A DNA stretch of 64,000 bases, taken from JAGQKC01 sp965223675. Its GTDB lineage: Bacteria; Nitrospirota; Nitrospiria; Nitrospirales; UBA8639. Within the stretch, counting starts at the first letter, position 1; every line of letters begins with the position of its first letter. The stretch lies in the NCBI GenBank assembly GCA_965223675.1, contig OZ245013.1, positions 3,348,001 through 3,412,000 of the forward strand. Reading direction: 5' to 3'. This document shows positions 33,685-42,776 of the stretch, piece after piece. The position numbers and the translations under genes were made by a program. The notes under the pieces are model-generated. The model had not been told where the DNA came from, searched no databases, and saw only the letters and a program-made list of their open reading frames with translations.

Positions 33685-35214
33685 CTAGATCCCCAATCGT
33701 TTCATTTTTTTGATGAGACCCTGTCGACTGAGGCCCAGGAACTTTGCCGTATGGACTTGATTAAAATGACAGGTTTCTAATGCTTCACGAATCATCCGCT
33801 CTTCTAATTCCGCAACAGCTTGGGGAAGAGAATGTGACCCCGGATTTGATCTTGCTGATAGGGCTTTCGCTTGAGAACGAATATTGACGTCAAGATCCTC
33901 TTCGGAAATCACGACATGTCGTAGGATGGCAACGAGACGTTTCATTTCATTCTCGAGTTCCCGTACATTACCCGGCCAGTGATAAGCTTGTAGGGCCCGT
34001 TGAGCCTTTGCGTTCAGGTACTTTTCTTTTTTGTGCATCTCACGGCAATATCGAGCCAAAAAATGTGCTGCAAGAAGAGGAGTATCTTCTGGTACCTCTC
34101 GAAGAGATGGCGTATGAATATGAACCACTTTCAATCGATAATAGAGATCCTCCCGAAATGTGCCTTGAGTAATGAGGTCGTCGAGATTTTTATTAGTTGC
34201 GGCAAGGACTCTGACGTCTATCACATGATCAGTCCGACCGCCAACTGGTTGGAGGGAACGTTCTTGTAATACCCGTAAGATTTTCGCCTGGGCACTGAGT
34301 CCAAGATCACCGATTTCGTCGAGGAAGAGTGTTCCTCCGTCAGCCTGTTCAAATTTCCCAATCCGTGATTCGACTCCTGTCGCCACGCCTTTTTCTATTC
34401 CGAGCAATTCACTCTCTACCAAGTGTTCTGGAATCGCGGCACAATTTAAGGCGACGAAGGGCTTTCTCGCTCTCACGCTACTGTAATGAACGGCTTTGGC
34501 TACCAGTTCCTTCCCAGTCCCGCTTTCACCGGTAATAAGGACATCAACTGAACTATCTCGTATTTGATCAATGAGTCTGACAATCCCTTGCACATGAGGA
34601 CTGGTGCCGATCAAATTTTGCGTGCCAAATCGACCTTCAATTTCTTTCCACAGCTTCGAATTTTCTACCAATAACTGCTGTTGTTGTTCCTTTAATTCTT
34701 GCACGGTTTGGATGGATTCGATACTCAACGCAGCTTGTTCGGCTAATGCAGACCCTATAGCCTCATCCTGAGACGTGAAGGTGCCGAGTTTCTTGTTCAT
34801 GACTTCTAACACTCCGAATACCTCGTGATTGTGAGTCTGAAGTGGAATCGCTAGAAGATTTCGTGTTCGCTTCTTTGAATGGGTATCGACCTCGTCATAA
34901 AACCGAGAGTCTTGTTGGACGTCTGGAACATTCTGCAGTTTTCCACTCAGCACGGCGGCTCCGGCAATACCAAGACGTGCATCAAAACGGATGGTTTCAC
35001 CATCCAGCGTAACGTATGACCATAGTTCACATCGATCCTGGTCAAAAAGAAGAAGGCTCGCATCATCGGCTGAAAGTTGATGTCTTGCTTCTTTGGCAAT
35101 AAGAGGAAGCAAAGCTGGAAGATTCCGTTCCGCTCTCATTTTACGGCATAGAGACAGTATTGATTGAAGGGGTGTGGAGATTTCAGTCTTGAACTGTTTA
35201 ACGTTTTTTCTCAT
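33685..35214 (-). CDS. GAF-AAA+ enhancer-binding regulator with divergent GAFTGA loop
   Basis: A 509-residue regulator. Residues about 20-170 are a GAF sensor domain (ADDASLLLFDQDRCELWSYV...LLAIPLQTHNHEVFGVLEVMN), a coiled coil follows, then the AAA+ domain with Walker A GESGTGKE, Walker B GGTLFLDEIGD and the GNVRELEN segment. The C-terminal Fis-type helix-turn-helix ends FLGLSRQGLIKKMKRLGI. The sigma-54 contact loop, normally GAFTGA, reads GVATGV here. The two glycines and Thr are kept but the Phe is lost, so sigma-54 activation may be altered or partner-specific. It lies within the CHAT/CHASE2/DUF928 group. Confidence 0.88.
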   Translation of the reverse strand: MRKNVKQFKTEISTPLQSILSLCRKMRAERNLPALLPLIAKEARHQLSADDASLLLFDQDRCELWSYVTLDGETIRFDARLGIAGAAVLSGKLQNVPDVQQDSRFYDEVDTHSKKRTRNLLAIPLQTHNHEVFGVLEVMNKKLGTFTSQDEAIGSALAEQAALSIESIQTVQELKEQQQQLLVENSKLWKEIEGRFGTQNLIGTSPHVQGIVRLIDQIRDSSVDVLITGESGTGKELVAKAVHYSSVRARKPFVALNCAAIPEHLVESELLGIEKGVATGVESRIGKFEQADGGTLFLDEIGDLGLSAQAKILRVLQERSLQPVGGRTDHVIDVRVLAATNKNLDDLITQGTFREDLYYRLKVVHIHTPSLREVPEDTPLLAAHFLARYCREMHKKEKYLNAKAQRALQAYHWPGNVRELENEMKRLVAILRHVVISEEDLDVNIRSQAKALSARSNPGSHSLPQAVAELEERMIREALETCHFNQVHTAKFLGLSRQGLIKKMKRLGI

Positions 35215-35459
35215 AGGCTCGGAATTCTGGGGCTGTTACACAAAACGGTTAGCTGCTTCATCCTTCGTTTCTTTAAGAATGCCGTCACTAATATAGTCAA
35301 AATATTCGTAAATGTCCACATTGTTTACATTTAAGGGCTAATCGTTGACACATAAAGGAAATGACTGAAATTACAGAAGCTTATGAAAAAATCTAATTTC
35401 GCCTGTCTATAGAGAAGACAGTAAGGTGGAGCAATGTCTACAAAGTATTCTGGATCTGT

Positions 35460-35762
35460 ATGATTAAGAAAAGCGAATTTCCTGAATATTCAATGACATT
35501 CGAAGATAAAAAGAAACTGGCTTTGGCTCAGACTTCATTGTTCGGTATGGCATTAACATTGCTTTATATAGCATACAGAGCAAAGTTGGCGTGGCGAAGT
35601 TCTAATGCCAGAGAGTATCTGGGCATTGCTGAATCAGAGAGTATCATTGCTTCTCTAGCAGATATTTTCTACATTTGCAGTGCGGGTTACTCTTATCATT
35701 GTTTCCAAAGGGGGATTGTTGAAAAAAACCGCCAGCGGCGTTCTCGCCCTCTCGCCGCTTGA
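35460..35762 (+). CDS. hypothetical protein fused at its end to a repeat element
   Basis: A 100-codon frame from ATG 35460. One membrane helix (LFGMALTLLYIAYRA) and a second weakly hydrophobic segment (IIASLADIFYICSAGYSY) are visible. The last 14 codons (EKNRQRRSRPLAA) are encoded by the left end of the repeat element at 35718-36007, so the natural C terminus is probably lost. No family is recognised. The gene may be a decayed fragment; support rests on open-frame length and hydrophobic pattern only. Confidence 0.4.
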   Translation: MIKKSEFPEYSMTFEDKKKLALAQTSLFGMALTLLYIAYRAKLAWRSSNAREYLGIAESESIIASLADIFYICSAGYSYHCFQRGIVEKNRQRRSRPLAA

Positions 35763-36007
35763 ACCTCGTATCGTTTGCGGTAAGGGCAGCAGCGAAAAGA
35801 CAATCAGATGATTTAGGCAAGCGTGTAGCCGATTCGCGAGAGTGCCGTGCTCACGTCGAGAGCGCACCCCTGTCTGACTTCGGAAGGTCACCGCATGCTC
35901 CTTGCGCTGTAGGACAGTGACCCATCGGAGGATTCTTGAATCGGCTCGAGCCAGTACGGTCCGCACGTCGAAAAGGCTGTGGCCTTGCTGGACGGACTTT
36001 TTTGAAC
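35718..36007 (+). mobile_element. 290-bp MITE-like element
   Basis: The left end GTTGAAAAAAACCGCCAGC and the right end GCTGGACGGACTTTTTTGAAC are imperfect inverted repeats. The interior is much more GC-rich than its surroundings and contains no supported gene. Elements with this type of end ('GTTGAAAAAG..CGCCAGCGGCG' and 'GCCTTGCTGGACGGACTTTTTGAAC') are, from memory, abundant in Nitrospira genomes. No transposase is encoded. Insertion has replaced the end of the upstream frame. Confidence 0.55.
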
Positions 36008-36106
36008 CGTCCCGTTCGCTACTAATGTCAGTAATTTATATGTGCTAATGAACAAAAATTACTCAATACACCCAGAAGGATAGTGTTTTTTTAGGAGGGT
36101 CTCATC

Positions 36107-37012
36107 ATGAAATCCTATGTATGTGTCGTAACGGCTGCAGTGTTAGCGGTTGGTTGGGCACCAATGAATGAGTGGAGCAACCCGATTCATGCCCAAGCGT
36201 TAGAGGAAGCTCACGTCGTGAGCTTCGGGACGTCGTTGAAAAATATTCCATTTACCTCAGAAGTTTCTAGGGTGCAAGTCGTGTCATCTAAACCGTTGCG
36301 CTTGCCGGTGTATAAACCACCAAAGGGAATTGGAGCCCCAGGGGGACGAGTGGGTGGTGGAACTCGAGGAGGCGATTCAACATTAGCGATGCTATTCGCT
36401 CTCGTCCCGGATCATTTGGGATTAACGATACAAGAACAGCCTTCCTTATATTGGTACTTATCGAACAGTACGCCTTATAAACTCGTGCTGACCATCAACA
36501 GGACTGATCTCATCAAACCCGTATTGGAAGTGACATTAACCGACAAAGCCAAGAGAGGAATTCAGTTTGTGAGCTTGGAGGATCATGATATCAAACTCGA
36601 AAGGGATAGAGAGTACGCCTGGTTTGTGTCACTAATTTTGGATGAAGAGCATCATGGGAAAAACATCGTAGCCGGCGGACGGATTAAGAGGATTGTTCCT
36701 CCTGAAAAACTGTTGGTCCAATTACGGGAAGCCGAACCTCAAGAAGTCACTTCTGTCTATTCCGAAGCTGGTTTATGGTATGACGCTTTCGACTCAATCT
36801 CCGACTTGATCGAGGGAACTCCCCAGAATTCGGAGTATTCCAAAGGAAGAAAGTATCTACTTAAACAAGTAGCGCTTGACGATATCATGGAAATTGCCAA
36901 GGAGGAAGACAGTGTGTACCTGATGGATTCCTCCTATCTGCAAGAGGAACACTTGGACTATCAAGACGAATCTTATGTACGGGCTCTCGTTGAGCATCGA
37001 ATAGGTGAATAA
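36107..37012 (+). CDS. DUF928 exported protein
   Basis: A 301-residue protein with a cleavable signal peptide (MKSYVCVVTAAVLAVGWAPM...HAQA). The mature part fits DUF928: the glycine-rich GIGAPGGRVGGGTRGG, then LVPDHLGLTIQEQPSLYWYLSNSTPYKLVLTI, KAKRGIQFVSLEDHDIKLERDREYAWFVSLILD and GGRIKRI. The C-terminal 90 residues are helical (AGLWYDAFDSISDLIEG). DUF928 is known mainly from cyanobacteria, where it occurs near CHASE2, CHAT and filamentous-haemagglutinin genes, as in this window. The function is unknown; a periplasmic or surface role is likely. A GGAGG precedes the start. Confidence 0.9.
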   Translation: MKSYVCVVTAAVLAVGWAPMNEWSNPIHAQALEEAHVVSFGTSLKNIPFTSEVSRVQVVSSKPLRLPVYKPPKGIGAPGGRVGGGTRGGDSTLAMLFALVPDHLGLTIQEQPSLYWYLSNSTPYKLVLTINRTDLIKPVLEVTLTDKAKRGIQFVSLEDHDIKLERDREYAWFVSLILDEEHHGKNIVAGGRIKRIVPPEKLLVQLREAEPQEVTSVYSEAGLWYDAFDSISDLIEGTPQNSEYSKGRKYLLKQVALDDIMEIAKEEDSVYLMDSSYLQEEHLDYQDESYVRALVEHRIGE

Positions 37013-37440
37013 AACGTGGTACGGTTGGCCAAAAAAGAAGAACGAATCGGGCGGTGCGTGTGCTTCAATTATTTTTGTATAAAGAGAGTCTTCACCCTTT
37101 CCCAGGAATGTACCTGTTCTAATATTCCTGATTTCTCTTCCAATTAGACGCGACTTCTCTGGATTGGTCATTGTGACTCTGACTGATCACATACATTTCA
37201 ACATGACGGCTGCTCGGGGGATAAACATATATCCTTGCTCGAATCCGTGTGCCATGCCGGCCCATCCTGCGTAGGCTCATGGCTAGGATAGCAAGAAGCG
37301 ATCAGGCGGCTGATGAAAAACCTCGGCGCGTACAATCTTATTTTCATGTTACATTGTCATGATCAGCGCGAATCTTTGCGCGAAATAAAGAATACATACA
37401 ACGTGTAAGGGGCAATGTCTTCGGAAAAAGACGATCACGT
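37013..37440. other. intergenic, no gene seen
   Basis: This 428-bp gap between the DUF928 and MpaB-like genes has no convincing reading frame or RNA gene. The part near 37245-37300 (CATGCCGGCCCATCC...) is GC-richer than the flanks. It should include the promoter of the MpaB-like gene. Confidence 0.4.
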
Positions 37441-38649
37441 ATGCCAAGAAGCGAAAAGACAGACAGACAAAAGTGGTCGGACGATCAATTTCTTGATGAA
37501 CTGCGTCTAAAGGGAGATGACGAGGCAGATCGCTGCTTTTTTCAACTCCAAGATGAGTTGAAAGAGGACGATTTCGGTGAACTGTTTCAGAAACTGAATA
37601 CCAATAATGTGACTGCATCTGGGAACTTGCCGGAACCCTTAAGAGCGTTTCTGATCACTACGATGAGACTGCCGTTGGTTGATGCGCAACCCATTGACCG
37701 CGAACGCCTCAAGCGAGGACAACGCGTCTTTATGACGCATGCCTTACCTGCGGCACTGGTTCTGTTAGTGAAAAGTCTCCTTGAAGGGTATGCCGCTCCT
37801 AGCCTCTCAAAAGTCCTAAGTATCACCAATAATCTGACTCAACGTCCCTACAGGCGATTGCTGGGAGTCTTGCAAATGCTCATCAATGTTTCGGCCGTTG
37901 GTGGGTTTGAACCGTCGGGAAAAGCCATAGTCACAGCACCGAAAATACGCCTTCTCCATGCAGGAGTGCGCAAGATTGTACGAGAACAGCTCGAAGATTA
38001 TGAACTCCGTTATCACGTTCCTGTCAATCTTGAAGATATGTTAGGGACGATCATGGGGTTCTCATACTTGGTCATTACGGGGCTCAAACAACTACGAATT
38101 GGCTTGTCTGATGACCAAGCCGAGGATCTTTACTATTTGTGGCGTGTTTTTGCGCAAATGATGGGCATTCATCCTGAAGGACAGGCGGATAGTAGTGAGT
38201 ATGTTCCCAGAAATCTTTCGGAGGCCAAGGAATTTTACGAATCTTATAAGCGAAGGCACTATGTAAGCGCTGTCCATAATCCAGAAGGAGTCCAATTAGC
38301 ATCGATCAATCTTCGCATGTTAAATGATCTGTTACCTCAAACACCGTTACGGCGACTTGGTATGCACATTCTCCCGAGAATCTATATGGAAGAACTCCTT
38401 GGGAGAGAAGGTTGTGAAAGAATTTGTATTGAACCCGTTCGCTTCCTTTTTCTGACCAAGTGGTTAGTCAAGACCTTTCCGTCCCTGTGGAGCCGTCTTT
38501 GGGGTGTTGTTGATCGGGTTAACCCTTCAGAGCACATTCATGAAAATATCAGTCGAGTCTTTTTCCAAGGCCTCATCAATCGAGAATTCAACGGAGAAAT
38601 CACGTTTCGTGTTCCTGATACCCTAGAAGAATTGAAAAAGCTGGGGTAG
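37441..38649 (+). CDS. DUF2236/MpaB-type haem oxygenase (Lcp-like)
   Basis: A 402-residue protein of the DUF2236 family, which includes the ER oxygenase MpaB and the latex-clearing protein Lcp. The haem-binding signature region is visible: KIRLLHAGVRKIVREQ, then VNLEDMLGTIMGFSYLVITGLKQLRIGLSDDQAEDLYYLWRVFAQMMGI. The His in RLLHAGVR is the likely axial ligand. No signal peptide is seen, unlike secreted Lcp. Family members cleave polyisoprenoid or farnesyl side chains with O2. Its position near a di-haem c protein and a GMC enzyme suggests a shared oxidative pathway, separated by an IS element. Confidence 0.83.
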   Translation: MPRSEKTDRQKWSDDQFLDELRLKGDDEADRCFFQLQDELKEDDFGELFQKLNTNNVTASGNLPEPLRAFLITTMRLPLVDAQPIDRERLKRGQRVFMTHALPAALVLLVKSLLEGYAAPSLSKVLSITNNLTQRPYRRLLGVLQMLINVSAVGGFEPSGKAIVTAPKIRLLHAGVRKIVREQLEDYELRYHVPVNLEDMLGTIMGFSYLVITGLKQLRIGLSDDQAEDLYYLWRVFAQMMGIHPEGQADSSEYVPRNLSEAKEFYESYKRRHYVSAVHNPEGVQLASINLRMLNDLLPQTPLRRLGMHILPRIYMEELLGREGCERICIEPVRFLFLTKWLVKTFPSLWSRLWGVVDRVNPSEHIHENISRVFFQGLINREFNGEITFRVPDTLEELKKLG

Positions 38650-38672
38650 CCACAAAAAAATGTATCTCGTCG

Positions 38673-38770
38673 CTATAGCCGTTTCAAAAACATTTTTCGA
38701 TGTTTGCAGTTGGGAGCTTCGCCGAGTTTCTTTGAGTAATTTAACGGGAATGCATTTAGATTTGCTATAG
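38673..38770 (+). repeat. MITE-like repeat, copy 2, interrupted at its right end by an IS
   Basis: It begins CTATAGCCGTTTCAAA and ends TTTGCTATAG, matching copy 1 at 258-352 in both ends and length (98 against 95 bp). The IS5-family element has inserted in the terminal CTATAG, duplicating TATA. Flanks carry the short CGTATCTCGT-type repeat on both sides. Confidence 0.7.
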
Positions 38771-39902
38771 AACCCTCTGCAAAAGTCCGCTGAGATGAAG
38801 ATCTTGGTCGCTCGGATCATCTGTTGAGGGCGTCGTCTTGCCTAGGATTCTCTTTTGATTCTTCCTTCCTCTCCTTTGTGCGGCTTGTTGGTGCCGCTTA
38901 TCCGGGGACTCGCCTTGATTAGTCTGCCACGAGCAGGTCGCGCCGGCAAAAGAACACATTCGAGAGGGCACAGAGCCTGGTGAACTGCGCCGCGTTTTTG
39001 GCGAGGCCTTTATAACGGAGCTTACGGTGTCCCCACAGATGCTTGATCACCCGGAAGGGATGCTCCACCTTGGCCCGGATGCCTGAATGTCGGCGATTAC
39101 GTTTCTTTTGGGACGAGGACAGGGGATGCTTCCGGTAGCCGCGGTCCGAGAGTCCGTAATAGAAACCGTCTTGCCGGGCTTGGCGTTTGTCCGCTTGCCG
39201 AGTATACGCGCTATCCCCGAACAACGCTTGTTCTTCTCCGTGTTGCAACTCCTCCAGCATCTGGCCGTCATGAACCTTGGCCGTGGTAACCTCTATCGAA
39301 TGAATAATCGGTTGCCCTTGCGCCTGCACGCCGATATGCCCTTTGGCCCCGAAATGCCACGTGTTATTCTTGCGTGTCGAACTCATCTCGGGGTCCCGTT
39401 CCTTGCGAATGTTTTGCTTGCTCACCGGCGCGGCCAACAAAGTCGCGTCCACGATCGTCCCCGCTTTCAGCACCAACCCATGGGTGGCTAAGTGAGCATT
39501 CACTGTTGCCAGGATCTGTTGCGACAGGCCATGCTCTTCCAAGAGATGCCGAAACCGGCAAATGCTGCTCTCATCCGGAATCACTCCCCCGAAACAGTCA
39601 AACCCTAGGAAGCTCTGGAAACTGAGGCGGTCATAGAGGGCTTCTTCCATCAGGGGATCACTCAAATTGTGCCATAGTTGGAGAAAGTGAATGCGCAACA
39701 TCACCCCCAACTCATGCGGGGGACGGCCTCCGGTGCTCTTGTAATACGGGTAGATCACCTCCTCCAGTTGTTGCCATGGCACGACCTGGTCCATCTCTTT
39801 GAGAAATCGCTCAATCCGTAACTTCTTTGTTTTCATCTGGTACCTCATGGTGGTTTGCATGAGGGCTATTTTACAGGATCCAAGCACTTTTGCAGAGGGT
39901 TC
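38770..39902 (-). mobile_element. IS5-family insertion sequence, complete
   Basis: The element is 1133 bp long with perfect 17-bp terminal inverted repeats, GAACCCTCTGCAAAAGT at 38770-38786 and its reverse complement at 39886-39902. A TATA duplication flanks it (38766-38769 and 39903-39906). It holds one intact transposase gene on the minus strand. Perfect ends and an unbroken gene indicate a recent insertion. Confidence 0.93.
38919..39836 (-). CDS. IS5-family DDE transposase
   Basis: A 305-residue transposase if started at ATG 39836, where GAGG stands eight bases upstream; in-frame ATGs at 39848, 39860 and 39887 would give slightly longer forms. The N-terminal DUF772-type domain reads TGGRPPHELGVMLRIHFLQLWHNLSDPLMEEALYDRLSFQSFLGFD. 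The catalytic triad is Asp in GTIVDATLL, Asp in ALFGDSAYT and Glu in RAKVEHPFRVIKH. It cuts and pastes the element at short TA-rich targets. No frameshift is present. Confidence 0.95.
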   Translation of the reverse strand: MKTKKLRIERFLKEMDQVVPWQQLEEVIYPYYKSTGGRPPHELGVMLRIHFLQLWHNLSDPLMEEALYDRLSFQSFLGFDCFGGVIPDESSICRFRHLLEEHGLSQQILATVNAHLATHGLVLKAGTIVDATLLAAPVSKQNIRKERDPEMSSTRKNNTWHFGAKGHIGVQAQGQPIIHSIEVTTAKVHDGQMLEELQHGEEQALFGDSAYTRQADKRQARQDGFYYGLSDRGYRKHPLSSSQKKRNRRHSGIRAKVEHPFRVIKHLWGHRKLRYKGLAKNAAQFTRLCALSNVFFCRRDLLVAD

Positions 39903-39907
39903 TATAG

Positions 39908-39986
39908 TATCTCGTATTTCGCGAGAAGAGTCTTCTAGCTACTTCTTTACGCTTCACGAACGACGCTTCACGAGCAACGAGCGACA
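39908..39986. repeat. short-repeat cluster right of the IS
   Basis: TATCTCGTATTTCGCGAG is followed by CACGAACGACGCTTCACGAGCAACGAGCGACAC. The same words appear at 8315, 33591 and 57873. The left half (ATGTATCTCGT, 38660-38671) lies on the far side of the MITE copy and IS, so the MITE had inserted into this cluster earlier. Confidence 0.5.
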
Positions 39987-40028
39987 CTTTCTTATCCGTT
40001 TCCCATCTCCCGCATTGAGTCAGAGTCT

Positions 40029-40271
40029 ATGCCACTGAGTATACCCACAAGGCTTATCCAAAAAGATACATCCGTGTATCTCAATACATACATAGATGGG
40101 ATTATCAAGGCAGATGTCCCAACCCTCTGGACAATTTCCTCTCGAATCCATACCATTGGTTTCTCCATAGAATCTGCTCGTCTTGAATCCGTTATGAATT
40201 CAGGTGTTTTTATGGCATGTGATCTGCACATGTATGACGAAGGGAGTAGTGTGATTGCATTGTTTCGCTAA
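40029..40271 (+). CDS. small hypothetical protein
   Basis: An 80-residue frame with a mixed alpha-beta pattern (VYLNTYIDGIIKADVPTLWTISSRIHTIGFSIESARLESVMNSGVFMACDLHMYDEGSSVIALF). No signal peptide is present and no family is recognised. It lies 114 bp upstream of the di-haem c gene on the same strand and could be its first co-transcribed gene. An opposing frame covers the same bases, so the strand is not certain. Confidence 0.4.
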   Translation: MPLSIPTRLIQKDTSVYLNTYIDGIIKADVPTLWTISSRIHTIGFSIESARLESVMNSGVFMACDLHMYDEGSSVIALFR

Positions 40272-40385
40272 ACATTGTATGTACTCAGTGAAACATTCCT
40301 TTTGAGGAACATTCACTCCCTTGGCTCGATACAATTACATCTCTCTGACTGGTTCATAAGCAGCTTGCAAGGAGGCATCTTCGTC

Positions 40386-42671
40386 ATGAAAATTTTCACT
40401 TCATTGGTTGCGCTTGGTCTGATCACCTCATTGATGTTCTTACCTGGATGTAGTCTCTTCAGAACAGCGGCACAAGATGAGGCGATGCAACAGGGTAAAA
40501 CCGTGGCCGATTTTCAGGAAACTGCGGTAGATGTCTTCCGGGACATGGATGGTGGTATTGCGCTCACACCTGATGAGGTGAAAGGCCGAAACACGTGGAT
40601 GTTGTGGACAGGGGGTAATCAAGCCTTCTGGGACTATCTCGCCAATCATAGTTATGGAAATTTAGACTTGGTAAAGATCCTGTCTTCGTATCCGAAGCGT
40701 GATAAAAATGGTAAAAAATATTATTACAGTCGTGATAATCGATTTACTTATTTGGGGCTAATGAATGAACCAGGATTCAAGAAGGCTACTGGGCCAGATC
40801 CAAAATTTGGTTTGTATCTCGATGAGCGGGTGGAACCCGAACCGGAAGGCATCGATCCCGTCGCATACGGAACATCTTCCGGAATCGTGGGATTACGGCT
40901 GTTCCTCAATCCGAAGTTTGATGAGTCAAGTTCCGAATATGATCAAGCAGCTGTAGACCATTGGGATGCCGAACGATTTTACACAGACCCTGATTATTAC
41001 CTGGACAAAAATCTCCAACGTCCGTACCGTGTAGGGATGGCCTGTGCCTTTTGTCATGTTGGCCCTCATCCCCTCAATCCTCCCGCAGATCCTGAAAACC
41101 CTAAATGGGAAAATCTGTCGACGAATGTTGGTGCGCAATATTTCTGGATTGGCCGAATATTTATCGCCCATCCTGATAAAGAAAACTTTGCCTGGCAATT
41201 ATTTAATAGTTCTCCTCCTGGGGCTTTGGACACGTCGCTGATCGCGACTGATAACATCAACAACCCACGGACGATGAATGCCATTTACGAAGTAGGGGCC
41301 CGATTAGGTACTGGGGAGGAGGAAGAAATCACAGGCGGTGCGCTCAACGTCCCAGGAACAACGCCTCGGATGGTGGTGCCTCATGTGCTGAAAGATGGTG
41401 CCGACTCAGTCGGAATTCTTGGGGCGCTGAGTCGTGTGTACATCAATATTGGTGAATATCATCAAGAATGGATTAAACACTTCAAGCCAATCGTCGGTGG
41501 GAAAAAACAGTGGCCGATGGAGGTTGCAACCGCGAAACAAAACTCGATCTATTGGCAGGCCACCGAACAACGAGTTGAAAACCTTGCTAAATTTTTCCTC
41601 AAAGCGGCTGGAGGTCATCATTTAAAAGATGCACCTGGGGGAGAAGCCTATTTAACGAAGGATGATACTGTCCTGACTCGAGGGAAAATTGTGTTTGCCG
41701 AAAACTGCGCGGCCTGCCATTCGAGCAAGCTTCCTAAGCCGCATGACACGGTGAAACCCTTTGATTCGTTCTACAACAAATGGGTGCAATCGGAAGACTT
41801 CAATAAAAAGATGCGAAAAATGGTCTTGCAGCCGGATTTTCTTGAGAATAATTATTTGTCGAACGAACACCGGTATGCTGTCACCGACGTGAAAACCAAT
41901 GCCTGTGCATCGTTAGCCACAAATGGTCTTAGGGGACACGTCTGGGACAACTTTACTTCAGAGACGTATAAGATGTTACCAGCCGTGGGGAGGATTAAAG
42001 TCCATCATCCGCTGACCGCAGAGGTGTCGGAGTATGAGATGCCAGGTGGTGGACGAGGCTACTATCGCTCCCCCTCGCTCGTAAGTATGTGGAGTACGGC
42101 ACCGTATCTTCATAATAATGCTCTCGGAAAGTTTACCAACGACCCTTCCGTCGCTGGACGGATGGAGGCGTTTCAGGATGGTGTAGAAAAATTACTGTGG
42201 CCGAAAAAACGATTTACTTCGGACTGTCAAGAAAAGTGGGGACTACCCTGGTGTCCGCCGGTGTATAAAACGACGAACGTCAGCTATTTAAAAATTAATA
42301 AAGAATATCTGCCGGATATTCTAAAATTAAAATTGCTCAAAAAGGACGAAGATGAGTTGAAAATTGGTCCCATTCCCAAAGGTACTCCGATTAACCTACT
42401 CGCCAATCTTAATAACGAGTTATCCTTTGGCGACCCTGTACGCCTCGCACGTCTCGTGAAAGCGTTGGTGAAGGTCAAGGCCGGGCTTAAGCGCATTAAA
42501 GCCGAAAACCTCAACGAAGAGCAAAGTACCGCACTATTAAAAGAATTGGTTCCAGATCTCCTCAAAGTCAACAAGTGTAAGGATTTTGTTGTTGATCGTG
42601 GCCACGAGTATGGCAGTCGGCTAGGCGATAGCGATAAGCGTGCGCTCATTGAATTCCTGAAAACATTATAA
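40386..42671 (+). CDS. large di-haem c-type cytochrome lipoprotein, RoxA/MauG-like
   Basis: A 761-residue protein from ATG 40386, which has AAGGAGG upstream; earlier in-frame codons lack this. The signal MKIFTSLVALGLITSLMFLPGCSLF ends in a lipobox, so it is an envelope lipoprotein. Two haem c sites are present: CAFCH at 220-224 and CAACH at 441-445. A late GYYRSPSLVSMWSTAPYLHNNALG segment is typical of cytochrome c peroxidase/MauG-type and RoxA-type proteins. RoxA and RoxB are di-haem dioxygenases that cleave polyisoprene. The haem spacing of 221 residues is similar to RoxA. Function by likeness only. Confidence 0.8.
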   Translation: MKIFTSLVALGLITSLMFLPGCSLFRTAAQDEAMQQGKTVADFQETAVDVFRDMDGGIALTPDEVKGRNTWMLWTGGNQAFWDYLANHSYGNLDLVKILSSYPKRDKNGKKYYYSRDNRFTYLGLMNEPGFKKATGPDPKFGLYLDERVEPEPEGIDPVAYGTSSGIVGLRLFLNPKFDESSSEYDQAAVDHWDAERFYTDPDYYLDKNLQRPYRVGMACAFCHVGPHPLNPPADPENPKWENLSTNVGAQYFWIGRIFIAHPDKENFAWQLFNSSPPGALDTSLIATDNINNPRTMNAIYEVGARLGTGEEEEITGGALNVPGTTPRMVVPHVLKDGADSVGILGALSRVYINIGEYHQEWIKHFKPIVGGKKQWPMEVATAKQNSIYWQATEQRVENLAKFFLKAAGGHHLKDAPGGEAYLTKDDTVLTRGKIVFAENCAACHSSKLPKPHDTVKPFDSFYNKWVQSEDFNKKMRKMVLQPDFLENNYLSNEHRYAVTDVKTNACASLATNGLRGHVWDNFTSETYKMLPAVGRIKVHHPLTAEVSEYEMPGGGRGYYRSPSLVSMWSTAPYLHNNALGKFTNDPSVAGRMEAFQDGVEKLLWPKKRFTSDCQEKWGLPWCPPVYKTTNVSYLKINKEYLPDILKLKLLKKDEDELKIGPIPKGTPINLLANLNNELSFGDPVRLARLVKALVKVKAGLKRIKAENLNEEQSTALLKELVPDLLKVNKCKDFVVDRGHEYGSRLGDSDKRALIEFLKTL

Positions 42672-42776
42672 GTGACCATTCGAGAGAGTGAAGAGTCTAT
42701 GTTTAGCACATTGATGTCGAGGTGTGCACCGAACACATGAAAAGAGCACTAACCGCTTCTGGGAGAAAATGCCCAC

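Noticed and set aside
35655..35966. Minus-strand 103-codon frame within the 290-bp element
   Set aside because: It is Arg-rich text from a GC-rich repeat and ends within the preceding frame; repeats of this kind often give spurious open frames.
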